DNA of 64,000 bases from an uncultured Muribaculaceae bacterium (GTDB lineage: Bacteria; Bacteroidota; Bacteroidia; Bacteroidales; Muribaculaceae), in NCBI GenBank assembly GCA_910578095.1, contig CAJTOZ010000012.1, positions 8,958-72,957 of the forward strand, given 5' to 3'. Shown piece by piece: positions 8,560-18,293 of the stretch (its first letter is position 1; each line of letters begins with the position of its first letter). Below the pieces are notes generated by a model. It saw only the letters and a list, made by a program, of their open reading frames with translations, did no database searches and was not told the DNA's origin. The position numbers and the translations under genes are program-made.

Positions 8560-8677
8560 GTTATCAGCAAAGGCTCCAAAATTGACATCAAAGGTTATCC
8601 CACGCAATGTAGGGACATCGCTCCGCGATGTATATTATGCCGTTGAGAATCAATCCTTGGATATTTTTGCAGATAAT
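8560..8677. repeat. MITE-like element, internally deleted copy, inverted
   Basis: Reverse complement relative to the copies at 6560 and 55703. Its termini are TTATCAGCAAAG and TTTTTGCAGATAAT. It keeps the ATACATCGC..GCGATGTCCCTACATTG half and the GGnTAACCTT..GATGTCAA segment but lacks the GTAGGGACGTGCC half, giving 118 bp. It abuts the 75-bp repeat array. Confidence 0.7.
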
Positions 8678-8722
8678 CATTTTGGTTTTGCCGGACGCGG
8701 GCAGAGGCCCGGCGCTATAAAA

Positions 8723-8787
8723 GCGCAAAAGAGCAACCAAACACAAAACAGCGCCTGCGTTTTCTTGCCCCTTTGCTCTTTTTGTGC
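8723..8787 (-). terminator. Possible terminator/intercistronic hairpin after GH130
   Basis: An inverted repeat AAAAGAGCAA (8727-8736) / TTGCTCTTTT (8773-8782) with an inner AAAACAGCGCCTGCGTTTT hairpin. It lies between the GH130 stop and the symporter promoter repeats. Nothing else is evident in 8678-8833. Confidence 0.45.
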
Positions 8788-8833
8788 GCTGCCGCCCCCG
8801 CAAGGGAGCGGCCACGGCACAGCGGACGGCTTA

Positions 8834-10009
8834 TTATTTGCCGAGGTATTCGTTGTTCTTATCGATCAGGCGATTGATGGTGCGCACGCTCTCGGCGGTG
8901 GTCAGACCATCGGCGGGTGTGTTGAGGCAGTAGTCCACGAGCTGATCGACGGTGCTGACAGCCACATGCATGCGCGTGTCGCTGCTGGCGTAGTAGATGA
9001 GCACACGGCCATCATCGTCAAGAATCCAGCCGTTGGCGAAAAGCACGTTCATCACATCGCCCATATACTCTTCTCCCACAGGGGCCATGAAATAGCCGCC
9101 GGGAGCGGCGATGCGGCGCCAAGGCTCGTCGAGGGCGGTCATGTACATATAGAGCACGTAGCGGAGGCCGCTGGCGCATGCGCGCACACCGTGGGCCAGA
9201 TGCAGCCAGCCCTGCGGGGTCTTGATGGGGTGCGGGCCCTCGCCGTTTTTCACCTCCTTGATGGTATGGTAGAGACGCTCGTCGAGAATCTTTTCCTCAC
9301 GGGTGATTTCGGCGTCGGCTATATCATCGATGAGCGTCCAGCCTATGCCGCCGCCGCTACCGGTGTCGATGAAGCCGTCCTGCGGGCGGGTGTACAGAGC
9401 ATATTTGCCGTCTACAAACTCGGGATGAAGCACCACATTGCGCTGCTGGCTTCCGCATTTGAGATCGGGAAGACGCTCCCAGCTCACGAGGTCCTTGGTG
9501 CGGGCTATACCACAGGTGGCAGTGGCAGCTGAGAGGTCGCCGGGGCACGCAGGATCATGACGCTCGGCGCAGAAAAGGCCATACACCCAACCGTCCTCAT
9601 GCGCCGTCAGACGCATGTCGTAGATATTGGTGGCGGGGTCTTCGGTATCGGGCATAGTGATGGGGCGTTCCCAAAAACGGAAATTGTCCACACCGTTGGG
9701 GCTCTCGGCCACAGCGAAGAAACTCTTACGGTCGGCACCTTCCACACGCACTACAAGCAGATACTTGTCCTGCCACTTGATAGCTCCGCTGTTGAGCGTG
9801 GCGTTCACGCCTATGCGCTCCATGAAATAGGGATTGGTGGCGGGATTGAAGTCATAACGCCATGTGAGAGGCGCCATGTCGGCGGTGATCACAGGATTCT
9901 TGTAGCGGGTATATACGCCGTTTCCACCTTCCACCGGCTCGTTTTTGCGGGCCAGGAGGGCCTCATGGCGCTCGGTCACTTCTTTCTTACGTTTCTCGAA
10001 AATGTCCAT
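8834..10009 (-). CDS. GH130 4-O-beta-D-mannosyl-D-glucose phosphorylase
   Basis: 391 residues, cytoplasmic (no signal peptide). GH130 subfamily 1 phosphorylase: the N-terminal helix ends in RHEALLARKNEP, followed by the family motifs NSGAIKW, VVRVEGADRKSFFAVAESP and NIYDMRLTAHEDGW. The Asp in YDMRL (residue 131) aligns with the catalytic proton donor of the B. fragilis enzyme. Later come HPEFVDGKYALYTRPQDGF and GEGPHPIKT. It would phosphorolyse mannosyl-glucose into mannose-1-phosphate and glucose, using the product of the epimerase at 5282-6499. It lies 56 nt downstream of a GH26 gene and is probably cotranscribed with it. Confidence 0.93.
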   Translation of the reverse strand: MDIFEKRKKEVTERHEALLARKNEPVEGGNGVYTRYKNPVITADMAPLTWRYDFNPATNPYFMERIGVNATLNSGAIKWQDKYLLVVRVEGADRKSFFAVAESPNGVDNFRFWERPITMPDTEDPATNIYDMRLTAHEDGWVYGLFCAERHDPACPGDLSAATATCGIARTKDLVSWERLPDLKCGSQQRNVVLHPEFVDGKYALYTRPQDGFIDTGSGGGIGWTLIDDIADAEITREEKILDERLYHTIKEVKNGEGPHPIKTPQGWLHLAHGVRACASGLRYVLYMYMTALDEPWRRIAAPGGYFMAPVGEEYMGDVMNVLFANGWILDDDGRVLIYYASSDTRMHVAVSTVDQLVDYCLNTPADGLTTAESVRTINRLIDKNNEYLGK

Positions 10010-10065
10010 TGTTGTGTATATGCGATAATTTTGTTTTTCTCAGTATTTTATTTTTTGGGGAAAGT

Positions 10066-11187
10066 TCAGTCGTTGAATCCGGCCATGAGAATTTTCTCAT
10101 CGTCCGTGAATGCCTTGAAATCGGCTGTTGCGGGATGGCCGGCATAAGGCGCATAGAAATGTCCGGGCTTTACGCTGTCGACAGCATTGCGCCATACGCA
10201 CACATAAGCCACGGGATAGTCGCGGAGCACGGGCATGAGCACTGTTGTGTACCAGTCGGCCATGGGCAGACCCTCGCTGCCGGTCTCGCTGAGAGCTATG
10301 ATCTTGCCGTTGGAGGCCGAGAGTGCCTTGGCGGCGTCGAGCTGCATGCGCACTCGCGCGGAGAACTCGTCGGCGGCTTCCGCGCCACCGAAATGATAGG
10401 CGTCGGCGCCGAGGATGTCCACATATTCGTCGCCGGGATAGCGTTCGGTGTATTCTTCCGGAGTAGCGATGCGGTCGGGAGAATATACCCACACTGCATT
10501 GTCCACTCCGCGGGCGTCGAACACTTCGCGGGTGAGATGCCACAGGGCTTTGTATTGCTCGGGAGTGCAGTGGTCATTGCCCCACCAGAACCATGAGCCG
10601 GTATGCTCATGCCACGGGCGCAGCAACACAGGGATGCGGGCGCCGCTATCATCGGTGAGGCTGAGCACGAAGTCGGCCGTGCGGCCTATCCAGGCGCGCA
10701 GCGTGTCGTTGACAGCCGTGCCGGCCTGCACAGCTTCGGCCATGGGCGATACCGAGGTGTCCCACGAATCGCCGCCACTCACGGGGTTGCGCGGATGCCA
10801 GCTGATGCCGTTGATGCCTCCGCGCGCATGCTGGGAGCGTATCTCTTCGCGCATGAAGTCGAAGGGCACGCCATCAAGATTGGCTGTATCGCCGTATTCT
10901 ATAAGTCCGAGATCCCAGTTCATCATACCGGGATACTCGCCGGCAGTCTCGAGCACATCGCTGCGCCCCTGCTCATACTGCCAGTCATGTCCATAAGCGG
11001 TGTCATCGTGATGGCCGAACACCACCTGGCCTCGGGCTGCCACACTGTCGAGGCGTGCCAGAAGAGCCGCAGCGGGCGTAGCCGCACTGTCGGCTGAGGT
11101 TTCGGTGTTCTTATGCGCGCCACCGCATCCTGCTGCCATTATGCCGAGAGATGCCGCGCACACGGCACTGATAAAAAGTGTCTTCAT
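10066..11187 (-). CDS. GH26 beta-mannanase lipoprotein (single domain)
   Basis: 373 residues with a lipobox (MAAGC, Cys21). The GH26 domain fills the rest: VVFGHHDDTAYGHDW, the acid/base Glu194 in RPWHEHTGSWFWWG, and the nucleophile Glu301 in IIALSETG. GGDEYVD-like and YHFGG segments line the cleft. It cuts beta-1,4-mannan, and single-domain ManA-type GH26 enzymes next to GH130 and the epimerase often act as mannobiose-producing hydrolases. It could act on the outer surface or in the periplasm; the residues after Cys21 (GGAHKNTE) do not decide this. It is separated from the other GH26 gene by a hairpin at 11281-11309. Confidence 0.92.
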   Translation of the reverse strand: MKTLFISAVCAASLGIMAAGCGGAHKNTETSADSAATPAAALLARLDSVAARGQVVFGHHDDTAYGHDWQYEQGRSDVLETAGEYPGMMNWDLGLIEYGDTANLDGVPFDFMREEIRSQHARGGINGISWHPRNPVSGGDSWDTSVSPMAEAVQAGTAVNDTLRAWIGRTADFVLSLTDDSGARIPVLLRPWHEHTGSWFWWGNDHCTPEQYKALWHLTREVFDARGVDNAVWVYSPDRIATPEEYTERYPGDEYVDILGADAYHFGGAEAADEFSARVRMQLDAAKALSASNGKIIALSETGSEGLPMADWYTTVLMPVLRDYPVAYVCVWRNAVDSVKPGHFYAPYAGHPATADFKAFTDDEKILMAGFND

Positions 11188-11280
11188 CGCTTATAGGGTG
11201 CCTTTTTTAATGATGATTGTTGGTTATATATATAGGACTTGTCTATTGTTCGGTACTGGAAAGAGACTTTGTAATAATAA

Positions 11281-11309
11281 GCACCGGACGCCTCACCGGC
11301 GTCCGGTGC
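11281..11309 (-). terminator. Intercistronic hairpin between two GH26 genes
   Basis: A perfect 12-bp stem GCACCGGACGCC / GGCGTCCGGTGC with loop TCACC, followed on the minus strand by TTATTATTAC, a weak U-tract. Flanking segments ATAGGACTT (about 11230) and AAGTCCTAT (about 11342) are also inverted. It probably attenuates or stabilises the transcript rather than ending it. Confidence 0.6.
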
Positions 11310-11363
11310 CGGAATTGTTGTGTGCTATTACTATATATATAAGTCCTATTGGGTATGATTCAA

Positions 11364-12803
11364 TTACTTGAGGGAGGGCATGTCGCCGCGGTTGATCACA
11401 TTGGGGTTCTCAAACACGCTCTTGATCCATTCCGTGGAGTTGCCGAAGCCATCTTCGGAAGGATTGGAGCTGATATCGGTGTACCAGAGCATGAACCACG
11501 ACCATCCGGCCTTGTCCACGTTGGCGCCGAGATCGCCCAGGAAGCCACATTCGCTGAGGGCTACCATCTTCTTGCCGGAAGTCATGTTGAGAGCTGCGGC
11601 ATAGGCTTCGTTCATACGTGCGGTGTAGTCTTCTTCGGTTTCGCCGTTGTCGAGGTCGCGGTAGAGGTCCACGCCCACGATGTCCACATACTCATCACCG
11701 GGATAGGCGGTGGCCATCTCTGCTTCGTAGCCCTTGTCGTACTGGGCGGTCCACACCCAGATGAGGTTGTTCAGGCCATGGTGGTTCACCAGACGGTCGT
11801 GCATGAGCTTCCAGAGATTGGCAGTGGCTTCAACGCCTGCGCGGCCCCACCAGAACCAGGGATTATTGTATTTGAAGCTGCCGCAAGCCTCGTGAAGCGG
11901 GCGCCAGATCACGGGCACGCCTGCATCCTGAAGCAGTTTCAGGTAGCCGGCCACCTTGTCGATGTCGGAGATGATGAAGTCGTGCTGCCAGGTGCCTTCC
12001 TTGAGAGCCTCCTCGATGTCGAACTCGGTCTGTGCGGAATAGAACGACCATTTGTTCCAATCCTTGTTGTCGAGCGCATCTTTGTCGGTGGGGGCGTTCC
12101 AGTGCCACATATAGCTCACCAGACCGTTGTTCTGCCACTGCGTGGTGGCTGCTGCCACATCGCTGTAGTCGATCCAGTTTTCGCCGCTGCGGTTCAGGTG
12201 CAGGAAGTCGTAGCATGTGAGCGCGGGATATTTCGCGGCCACAGAGTTCACCCAGTCGGAGAAAACATTGTTGTTGCTCTCGCCGCCGGATGCGCCGGAC
12301 AGCACTTTCACGCCGCTGTTGGCGAGCAGGAACTCATACACGTTCTTAGCCTCTGCGGTAGCGGAAGCATTGGTGAGCGCGGCATAGTTGGTCTGGATGG
12401 CCTCGCTGCTGAAACTGATGCTCACAGCCGGTGCAAACCAGGCGGTATTGATCACGGCCACAGCACGCTCGGGCACATCAAGCTTGTAGGCGGTGCCGGC
12501 CTTGAGGGCCACGGGCACTTTCACCTCGCAACGGTTTTCGGGATCGACCGTAGCAGCTACAGCCACATCGTTCAGAGTGATGGCCACAGCAGAGTTCAAT
12601 GCCACCGGCTTGGCGTAGGTGAGGACAATCTCACTCAATGTGGTGGACACAACATCGCCATTGGCTACGGAAGCAACCGGTGCGTCGATCTTCTGGCTTT
12701 CATCCTGCACGGGATTGTATTTCTCGTCGTCGTCGCAGGAACTGAACGCAGGCACCATTGCGGCGCAAAGCAACGCTGCGGCTGCAATTTTGAATAGTTT
12801 CAT
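11364..12803 (-). CDS. GH26 beta-mannanase lipoprotein with N-terminal Ig-like domain
   Basis: 479 residues. The lipobox FSSC (Cys23) is followed by acidic residues DDDEK, a surface-export-like signal in Bacteroidetes. Residues about 40-130 form an Ig-like domain (PVASVANGDVVSTTLSEIVLT...), then the GH26 barrel: VKVLSGASGGESNNN, acid/base Glu305 in RPLHEACGSFKYN, NPWFWWG, and nucleophile Glu418 in VALSECG. It is an endo- or exo-acting beta-1,4-mannanase, most likely at the cell surface feeding the SusCD transporter. It is the first enzyme gene after the glycan-binding proteins, 68 nt from the upstream stop, with a hairpin in between. Confidence 0.92.
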   Translation of the reverse strand: MKLFKIAAAALLCAAMVPAFSSCDDDEKYNPVQDESQKIDAPVASVANGDVVSTTLSEIVLTYAKPVALNSAVAITLNDVAVAATVDPENRCEVKVPVALKAGTAYKLDVPERAVAVINTAWFAPAVSISFSSEAIQTNYAALTNASATAEAKNVYEFLLANSGVKVLSGASGGESNNNVFSDWVNSVAAKYPALTCYDFLHLNRSGENWIDYSDVAAATTQWQNNGLVSYMWHWNAPTDKDALDNKDWNKWSFYSAQTEFDIEEALKEGTWQHDFIISDIDKVAGYLKLLQDAGVPVIWRPLHEACGSFKYNNPWFWWGRAGVEATANLWKLMHDRLVNHHGLNNLIWVWTAQYDKGYEAEMATAYPGDEYVDIVGVDLYRDLDNGETEEDYTARMNEAYAAALNMTSGKKMVALSECGFLGDLGANVDKAGWSWFMLWYTDISSNPSEDGFGNSTEWIKSVFENPNVINRGDMPSLK

Positions 12804-12827
12804 TGCTTTTGGTTATAGTTTTGACAT

Positions 12828-12855
12828 ACTCCCCGCCCCCGCGGGAGCGGGGAGT
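12828..12855 (-). terminator. Intercistronic GC hairpin downstream of the Sus-type genes
   Basis: ACTCCCCGC / GCGGGGAGT stem around CCCCGCGGGA, between the IPT lipoprotein stop and the GH26 start. No T-run follows, so it is more likely an attenuating or mRNA-stabilising structure separating the highly expressed sus genes from the enzymes. Confidence 0.5.
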
Positions 12856-12870
12856 GCGTTCTGATTCTTA

Positions 12871-15192
12871 TTATTCAATTGTGAGCTTGGTAAGCACGAG
12901 GTTGTTGGCTTGGATCACCATACCGTTTTCATTGACAAGAGCATCGACGTCGGCTTGAGTGAGCACGAATTCCACGCACTGATTGTCGCCGGTAGGTCCA
13001 CTGAGCCATCCTTCGGCATCACCATAAACAAGACCGCTCGGGAGCGTACCCCAGCTTGTGCCGCTGGCAAACTTGATTTTGGGCTCGGGGCCGTTGGAGT
13101 TGTAGTAGGCACGGAGTGTCTGACCGGCTTTCCATGTCTTGAAGATGGTGTCGATGGCGTCCTGATTCCAGGCAAAGTCCTGCATACCGCCCCAACCGTC
13201 AAGGTTCGTCTCGCCCTGCCAGAAGGCCTCCTCAAGCGAGATTTCCCATTCGATGGTCACATGGCTTACGATACAGCCTTCGCCCTGAATCACCATTGCA
13301 GTCTCGCTCCAGCCATCGGCTGTGGTGAGCACGCGGTTCAGACGCTCGGCGGTGAGTTCGAATTCAAGAGCCGTAGCTTCGCCGGCGTTGCACTGGAGCA
13401 TGTCCATCGAGCCCCAGTTGGCGTCGTTCACCTGAATCTGCGTGTAGGCATAGCTGTTGATGTGGAACACGAGCTTTGCTCCTGCGGGAACGCCGTCGAG
13501 CACATCCTTGTAGATGCGGAACGCGCCACCGGCATCTTCACCGGCCCAGCTGCCGAGGTCGCGCGGGCCATCATTGTAGGCCATGCGCTCCTGGTGGGTG
13601 GCGGGAATCACATCGTAGGTGTAGCTGATTTCGCCGTTGCTGCTCACGAGAGTCACCGTGGTGTTCTTGCCGCAGCTGCCGGGCAGCGTGATGTAGAGCT
13701 GACCGCCGTTGAGGATGTGGTTCACGGTCTCGCCGTTCACCTTCACCTCGGTGAGTTTGTCCTCGTTGGCCACGGTGGCTATGAACAGGCCGTTGGCGGT
13801 GAGGTCGCCCTCGGGATGCACAGTGATGTAGGCACATTCGGGAGCCTTGATGCTAAGGGCGGGAGCTTCCACGGTCTCGCCGTTGGCCATGTGGAGCGTC
13901 ACGGCGCCGCTTTCGGCGGTGGCGGGAGCTTCCATAGTGTATTCGGCAGGAGTGGTCACGCTCACCTCTACAAAGGTGCCGCCGGTGAAGGTGACGCCCA
14001 CGATGAGGTCGAGATTCTTACCCTTCATGGTGAACTGCGATGCAGCGGGCACCTCAGCGGGATCGTAGGCCTGAACTTCAGGCTTGGCGGTGGCAATGGC
14101 CACTGCCACGGTCTTGCCGCTCTTGAGATTGAGCACGAGGTCGCCGCTCTGGGCCATAGCGGGGAATGCCACGGTCAGCTCGGTGGCGGAGAGAGTGGCG
14201 GGAACGATAGCTTCCTCAACATTGGGGAACACTACGGACACCACCTGATCCATGTTGAGACCGGTGATTTTGATGATGTCGTCGGCACGCAGGCCTTCGG
14301 CGGGTGTTGCCACAAGCTCGGTGGGCTCTACTACGCCGATGTTGGCGCAGGCCACACGCACACCGCTCGCGGGTATCATTACTATGGTACCGTCGGTCAC
14401 GTCGTCGGGCAGAGTGAACACGATATCGCCGTCCACGAGCTCGAATTCCACCTCACGGTCGTCGGGCAGCACCACGCTGCGCACGAGGTCGAGATCCTCA
14501 CCCTTGATGGTGATAACGTCGCCACCCTTGGCGCCTGTGAGGTCGAGGGGTGTGGTGGAGGGAAGAACGATTTCCACTTCCACCTCGCTCTCGATCATGT
14601 TGGGCATCTCCTTGGCATCGCTCAGGAAGATAGTGCCGCTCACGGCCTCCTCGGGAACGATAACCTTGATTTCGGCACGCTCGTGGGCAAGGAATGCGTC
14701 CTTGAACACGTTCACGCTGTCCTCCAGGAACGCGAAGCACACCTCGTTGATGAGGTTGAGATAGTCGCCCTTGATGGTGAGTTCCTCGCCGGGCTTCACG
14801 CGCAGAGGCGTGATCTCGTCGATGGAGATGGGCTCAAGATAGGTCAGGAGACTTTTGGTCTCGATGGTGCCGCCGGCATGGTGCAGTGTCACAGTGCCGG
14901 GCTGGGCAGTCTGCGGCACCACTACGCGGATTTCCTCAGCGCTCACCACCTTGATGTCGGTGATGTCATCGCAGCCGGGGATGCTGATCTTGGTGACCTT
15001 GTCCATGCCGCTGCCGAGGAAGCGGAGTTCGCCGCCACGGGCCACGGGCGAGGGACCGAACGCGTTGAGCGATACGCCGCCCTTGTACTGCTCGGTGTTG
15101 TATTTATCGTCGTCGTCGCACGATGTCACTGCCGGTGTCACCAGCAGCATGCACAGGGCGAGAAGACCGCTTATGCTGAAAAACTTTTTCAT
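12871..15192 (-). CDS. Surface lipoprotein with tandem IPT/TIG domains (SusE/F position)
   Basis: 773 residues from the Met at 15192 (MKKFFSISGLL); an upstream Met at 15222 adds only a polar extension in front of the signal. Lipobox TSCDDDDKY carries the acidic surface-export pattern. At least five IPT/TIG-like beta-sandwich repeats follow, each with a G(E/D)xxxIKGxxLDLVxxVxF pattern such as GDVITIKGEDLDLVRSVVL and SQFTMKGKNLDLIVGVTF. A C-terminal region (about residues 550-773) has two jelly-roll-like modules with many Trp residues (DANWGSMDML, NLDGWGGMQDFAWN). It probably binds mannan at the surface for the SusCD pair. No catalytic motif is seen. Confidence 0.82.
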   Translation of the reverse strand: MKKFFSISGLLALCMLLVTPAVTSCDDDDKYNTEQYKGGVSLNAFGPSPVARGGELRFLGSGMDKVTKISIPGCDDITDIKVVSAEEIRVVVPQTAQPGTVTLHHAGGTIETKSLLTYLEPISIDEITPLRVKPGEELTIKGDYLNLINEVCFAFLEDSVNVFKDAFLAHERAEIKVIVPEEAVSGTIFLSDAKEMPNMIESEVEVEIVLPSTTPLDLTGAKGGDVITIKGEDLDLVRSVVLPDDREVEFELVDGDIVFTLPDDVTDGTIVMIPASGVRVACANIGVVEPTELVATPAEGLRADDIIKITGLNMDQVVSVVFPNVEEAIVPATLSATELTVAFPAMAQSGDLVLNLKSGKTVAVAIATAKPEVQAYDPAEVPAASQFTMKGKNLDLIVGVTFTGGTFVEVSVTTPAEYTMEAPATAESGAVTLHMANGETVEAPALSIKAPECAYITVHPEGDLTANGLFIATVANEDKLTEVKVNGETVNHILNGGQLYITLPGSCGKNTTVTLVSSNGEISYTYDVIPATHQERMAYNDGPRDLGSWAGEDAGGAFRIYKDVLDGVPAGAKLVFHINSYAYTQIQVNDANWGSMDMLQCNAGEATALEFELTAERLNRVLTTADGWSETAMVIQGEGCIVSHVTIEWEISLEEAFWQGETNLDGWGGMQDFAWNQDAIDTIFKTWKAGQTLRAYYNSNGPEPKIKFASGTSWGTLPSGLVYGDAEGWLSGPTGDNQCVEFVLTQADVDALVNENGMVIQANNLVLTKLTIE

Positions 15193-15222
15193 GATTTGAT
15201 TGGTATCGTTGCGATTAGACAA

Positions 15223-16563
15223 TTAGTTGGGCACCACGCGGATGTTGTCGATGTAGAGCAGCGGCGAGCATTCAACGCCCGTCACACCGCCGGCCCAGAT
15301 GTACATGTCGAGGCTTGCGAAATCCGTGACATCGGTGAGCATGCGGCTTGCGCCGGTGCCGTCCCAGTCGTAGATGAAGTCCTTGATAGGCATCGTAACA
15401 GTGATCCATTTGCCGCCGGTGTGGTAGGCTTCGGATGCAGTCCACGGAGTCCAGAGGTAACGTGCCAGGCCGGCGCCGCCTTCATCCTTGCTCTTAAAGA
15501 AGTTGTTGTTACAGCCAGCCACGGTGTTGCCGTAGATGTCGGTGCCGGCATTGCCGAAGCTTACGAGATCTATGGGTGCGAAGAACACCTGCATTGCTCC
15601 TGCCTGCCATGCATTGGAAGCGGGGATGTAGAGCTCAAACTTGAGAGCCTTGGTGTTGAAATCAGTGAAGTCAGCCACTTCATAGAGGCGGTCACCCACT
15701 CGGGCGGGGTAGTCAGTGGGGGTGTTCCACGAACCGGCCCAATACTCGAATGAGTAGTTGGCATCGTCCCAGTCGGCAGCAGCGGAGAGGGTCTTGTCGG
15801 GAGCGCCGATCACCATGTAGTTGCCGCTGATGCTCATCTCATCTTCACGCACGGGACGTGCATGCCAGCTCTGCGCAGTGCCGAGGCCGGTGAGGCCGTC
15901 GAAATCGAAGAGCATACCGTTGGTGTCCATGTAGTTGAAGCCCGACTGGCCTTCGCCGTAGATGGAGGTCACCACCACGGGGCCCTCTGTTGCGCCCTCG
16001 GGCACAACTACCTCGAGCTCATCCTGGGCGATGCTGCGGATTTCAGCAGGCACACCGCCTATGGAGACGGTCAGAGGCACGTTGGGATCGTCGGCGAAAT
16101 AAGCACCGTTGATCTTGACCACCTCGCCTGCATGGGCGTATTCGCAATCCATCTTCTCCACGCGGGGTGCGGGCACCGTCACGTCGAAAGGATATTCCAC
16201 CTCGATGCCGGTGCTGGTGATGAAGCGGGCGCGGCCTGTCACCTCGCCGGGGATGCTGTTGGGGATATTGACAATGATTGTGTGGCTCGTCACGAGATTG
16301 GGGCTGAGAAGCGCCTTCATATCGTTGAACCATACCTGCTGCACATCGCCGAGGTTGTCGCCAACGAAGGCCACCTGCTGGCCGAGCGAAGCGCTCGTGA
16401 TGAGCGAATCGGCCACATTGATGTCGCACGGGCGGGCGTATTTGATCACCGGAGTGGCGCCCTGGTCCTTCTTGGCATCGGTGTCGTCGTCGGAGCAAGC
16501 GGTGCTTGCGGCAGCGAGGGCGCAGACGGCCGTGAGGAGTGTATATTTGAATATGTGTTTCAT
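15223..16563 (-). CDS. Surface glycan-binding lipoprotein (SGBP-B type)
   Basis: 446 residues. Lipobox STACSDDDTD with acidic residues after Cys. Two IPT/TIG-like domains (ASLGQQVAFVGDNLGDVQQVWF; AGEVVKINGAYFADD) precede a C-terminal beta-sandwich of the xyloglucan-binding-domain type (LFDFDGLTGLGTAQSWHA, SGNYMVIG, WAGSWNTP, LDMYIWAGG). This architecture is common for the second surface glycan-binding protein of a Bacteroidetes polysaccharide locus. It follows susD by 24 nt and precedes the larger IPT protein by 30 nt, so all four Sus-type genes form one transcript. The ligand is inferred to be mannan or glucomannan from the neighbours. Confidence 0.85.
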   Translation of the reverse strand: MKHIFKYTLLTAVCALAAASTACSDDDTDAKKDQGATPVIKYARPCDINVADSLITSASLGQQVAFVGDNLGDVQQVWFNDMKALLSPNLVTSHTIIVNIPNSIPGEVTGRARFITSTGIEVEYPFDVTVPAPRVEKMDCEYAHAGEVVKINGAYFADDPNVPLTVSIGGVPAEIRSIAQDELEVVVPEGATEGPVVVTSIYGEGQSGFNYMDTNGMLFDFDGLTGLGTAQSWHARPVREDEMSISGNYMVIGAPDKTLSAAADWDDANYSFEYWAGSWNTPTDYPARVGDRLYEVADFTDFNTKALKFELYIPASNAWQAGAMQVFFAPIDLVSFGNAGTDIYGNTVAGCNNNFFKSKDEGGAGLARYLWTPWTASEAYHTGGKWITVTMPIKDFIYDWDGTGASRMLTDVTDFASLDMYIWAGGVTGVECSPLLYIDNIRVVPN

Positions 16564-16587
16564 TTATATCTGTGTTAATCGTTGAGC

Positions 16588-18273
16588 TTATTCGCCATAG
16601 TAATCAACAGGAGCTCCGCTCAGAGAGGGAGAGCTGGACGATGCGGCAGCGGGGATGGGACAGATGAACGACGAGGCGGTGAGATTGATATGGTCGTACA
16701 GGGCATAGTCCGCGGTAGAATCCACAATTTTGTAGGAGTCGTCCTTGTTTTCGTTGGTGGGATCGATCACCACAGCGTTCATGTACTGAGCGCAGCGGTT
16801 CCAGCCGGTAGTGTGGCCGTTGTTCACCCAGTCCAGAGCGGCCTGGTCGCCGCTGCGGTAGCGCAGGCGCTGTGTGTCGAACCATGTCTGGCTCTCGAAC
16901 GCGAGCTCGCGACGGCGCTCCTTGAGCAACTCGATGTAGCTTACGGAGTTGAGTTCCGTCACTTTGGCACGCTGGCGCACCATGTTGAAATACTTCATGG
17001 CGGTAGCGTCGCTGGTGGCGTCGTTGGTGCCCATCACTGCCTCAACATAGGTGAGATAGACATCGGCCAGACGCATCAGGTAGATGTTGTTGGCAGCGTC
17101 CTGGATGGTACCGCTCTTACCGCCGGTGTCGGCGTTCTTACCCACAATGTATTTCTTGATGTGGGCGTTCATCTCGTTGCGGTCCTCGATGGGAGTGTCC
17201 TGGCCGTCGATGCGGTTCACGATCTTGTAGGTGTAGCCACCGTCGGCCTTGCAGAGATTGGGATAATAGTCGCCGTTGCGCATGAACACCCACTGACGGC
17301 GGGCATCGTTGCGGTCGTACATCTGCTGGAGCGAGATGGTGGGACCTTTGCCGCCGCCCCACTGCTCGTCGGCAAGGAGGTCGGAGCGGCTCCAGGCGGT
17401 GGTGCGGCCGTTGCCGAAGCTGTAGCCGAGGGATGCGCACTGGATGGCGAGGATGCTCTCAGGGCTGTTGTTGGTATCCACATCGAAGAGTGTGGCATAG
17501 TCCATGGAGGTCAGAGCCTCGGTGTTCTCGATGCAGAAGAGGGCATCGGATGCAGCCTTGGAGTAAAGAGCGGCGCGGTCGTAGCCATAGTCGCTGTGCG
17601 AGGCCATGGTCACAGCCAGTTTGGCGCGCAGAGCGCGTGCCTTGCGCACGTCGAGACGCCAGTTGTCGCTGTTGGTGGGCTGGAGGTTTTCGACTGCGAA
17701 GTCGAGGTCCTCCATCGCAAAGCGGTAGATGCTGGCCTGCGTGTTGCGGGGCAGATTGAAGTTGCCGCTGGAGATGGTCTCCGAGTTATTTTCCACGATG
17801 GGTGCGTCGTGCCAGATCTCTGCGATCAGGTAGTAGCAGTAGCCACGGATAGCACGAGCCTCGGCCAGAGCCTGGGTCTTGTCGGCGTCGGTGATGGTGC
17901 CGCCGCAGATGGGCACGATGTCGTGGATGATGGAGTTGGAGAACAGGATCACGTTGTACAGACCCTTCCAACCTTCGTTGATGTACTGGTTGATGGGAGT
18001 ATAGTTTCCGAAGAACCACTGACCTTCCTGGTCGTAGGTATAGAATATGTCGCCGTTGATCATGTCGAGCTTCCACTGGAAATTCATGTGGAAATTGCTC
18101 CAAGTCTTTGCTCCGTAGAGCGTCGAGGTGGAAGAGCGCAACGCTTCGGGCGTCACATAATAGGTCTCCATCACAGGCTTGTCCACGGGGTCGACGGTCA
18201 GGAAGTCGTTGCAGCTTGCAAGCGATCCTGCCATGGCGAGAGCCAGCACGGAGGTCTTGAATATATGTTTCAT
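16588..18273 (-). CDS. SusD/RagB outer-membrane nutrient-binding lipoprotein (mannan locus)
   Basis: 561 residues. Lipobox LASCNDFLTVDP, the classic SusD start, followed by the SusD TPR-rich fold: EARAIRGYCYYLIAEIWHDAPIV, LPRNTQASIYRFAMEDLDFAVE, RADVYLTYVEAV-like segments (MRLADVYLTYVEAVMG) and RRRELAFESQTWFDTQRLR near the end. It forms the lid of the SusC transporter and captures oligosaccharides. It lies 20 nt downstream of susC. Confidence 0.95.
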   Translation of the reverse strand: MKHIFKTSVLALAMAGSLASCNDFLTVDPVDKPVMETYYVTPEALRSSTSTLYGAKTWSNFHMNFQWKLDMINGDIFYTYDQEGQWFFGNYTPINQYINEGWKGLYNVILFSNSIIHDIVPICGGTITDADKTQALAEARAIRGYCYYLIAEIWHDAPIVENNSETISSGNFNLPRNTQASIYRFAMEDLDFAVENLQPTNSDNWRLDVRKARALRAKLAVTMASHSDYGYDRAALYSKAASDALFCIENTEALTSMDYATLFDVDTNNSPESILAIQCASLGYSFGNGRTTAWSRSDLLADEQWGGGKGPTISLQQMYDRNDARRQWVFMRNGDYYPNLCKADGGYTYKIVNRIDGQDTPIEDRNEMNAHIKKYIVGKNADTGGKSGTIQDAANNIYLMRLADVYLTYVEAVMGTNDATSDATAMKYFNMVRQRAKVTELNSVSYIELLKERRRELAFESQTWFDTQRLRYRSGDQAALDWVNNGHTTGWNRCAQYMNAVVIDPTNENKDDSYKIVDSTADYALYDHINLTASSFICPIPAAASSSSPSLSGAPVDYYGE

Positions 18274-18293
18274 TTAATGATGTGCTTTAGGAA

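Noticed and set aside
8274..8585. Repetitive 103-codon ORF over the 75-bp repeats
   Set aside because: The 75-bp unit is divisible by three, so any stop-free frame stays open and yields a 25-residue peptide repeat. Promoter elements explain the sequence better, and a second frame is open as well.
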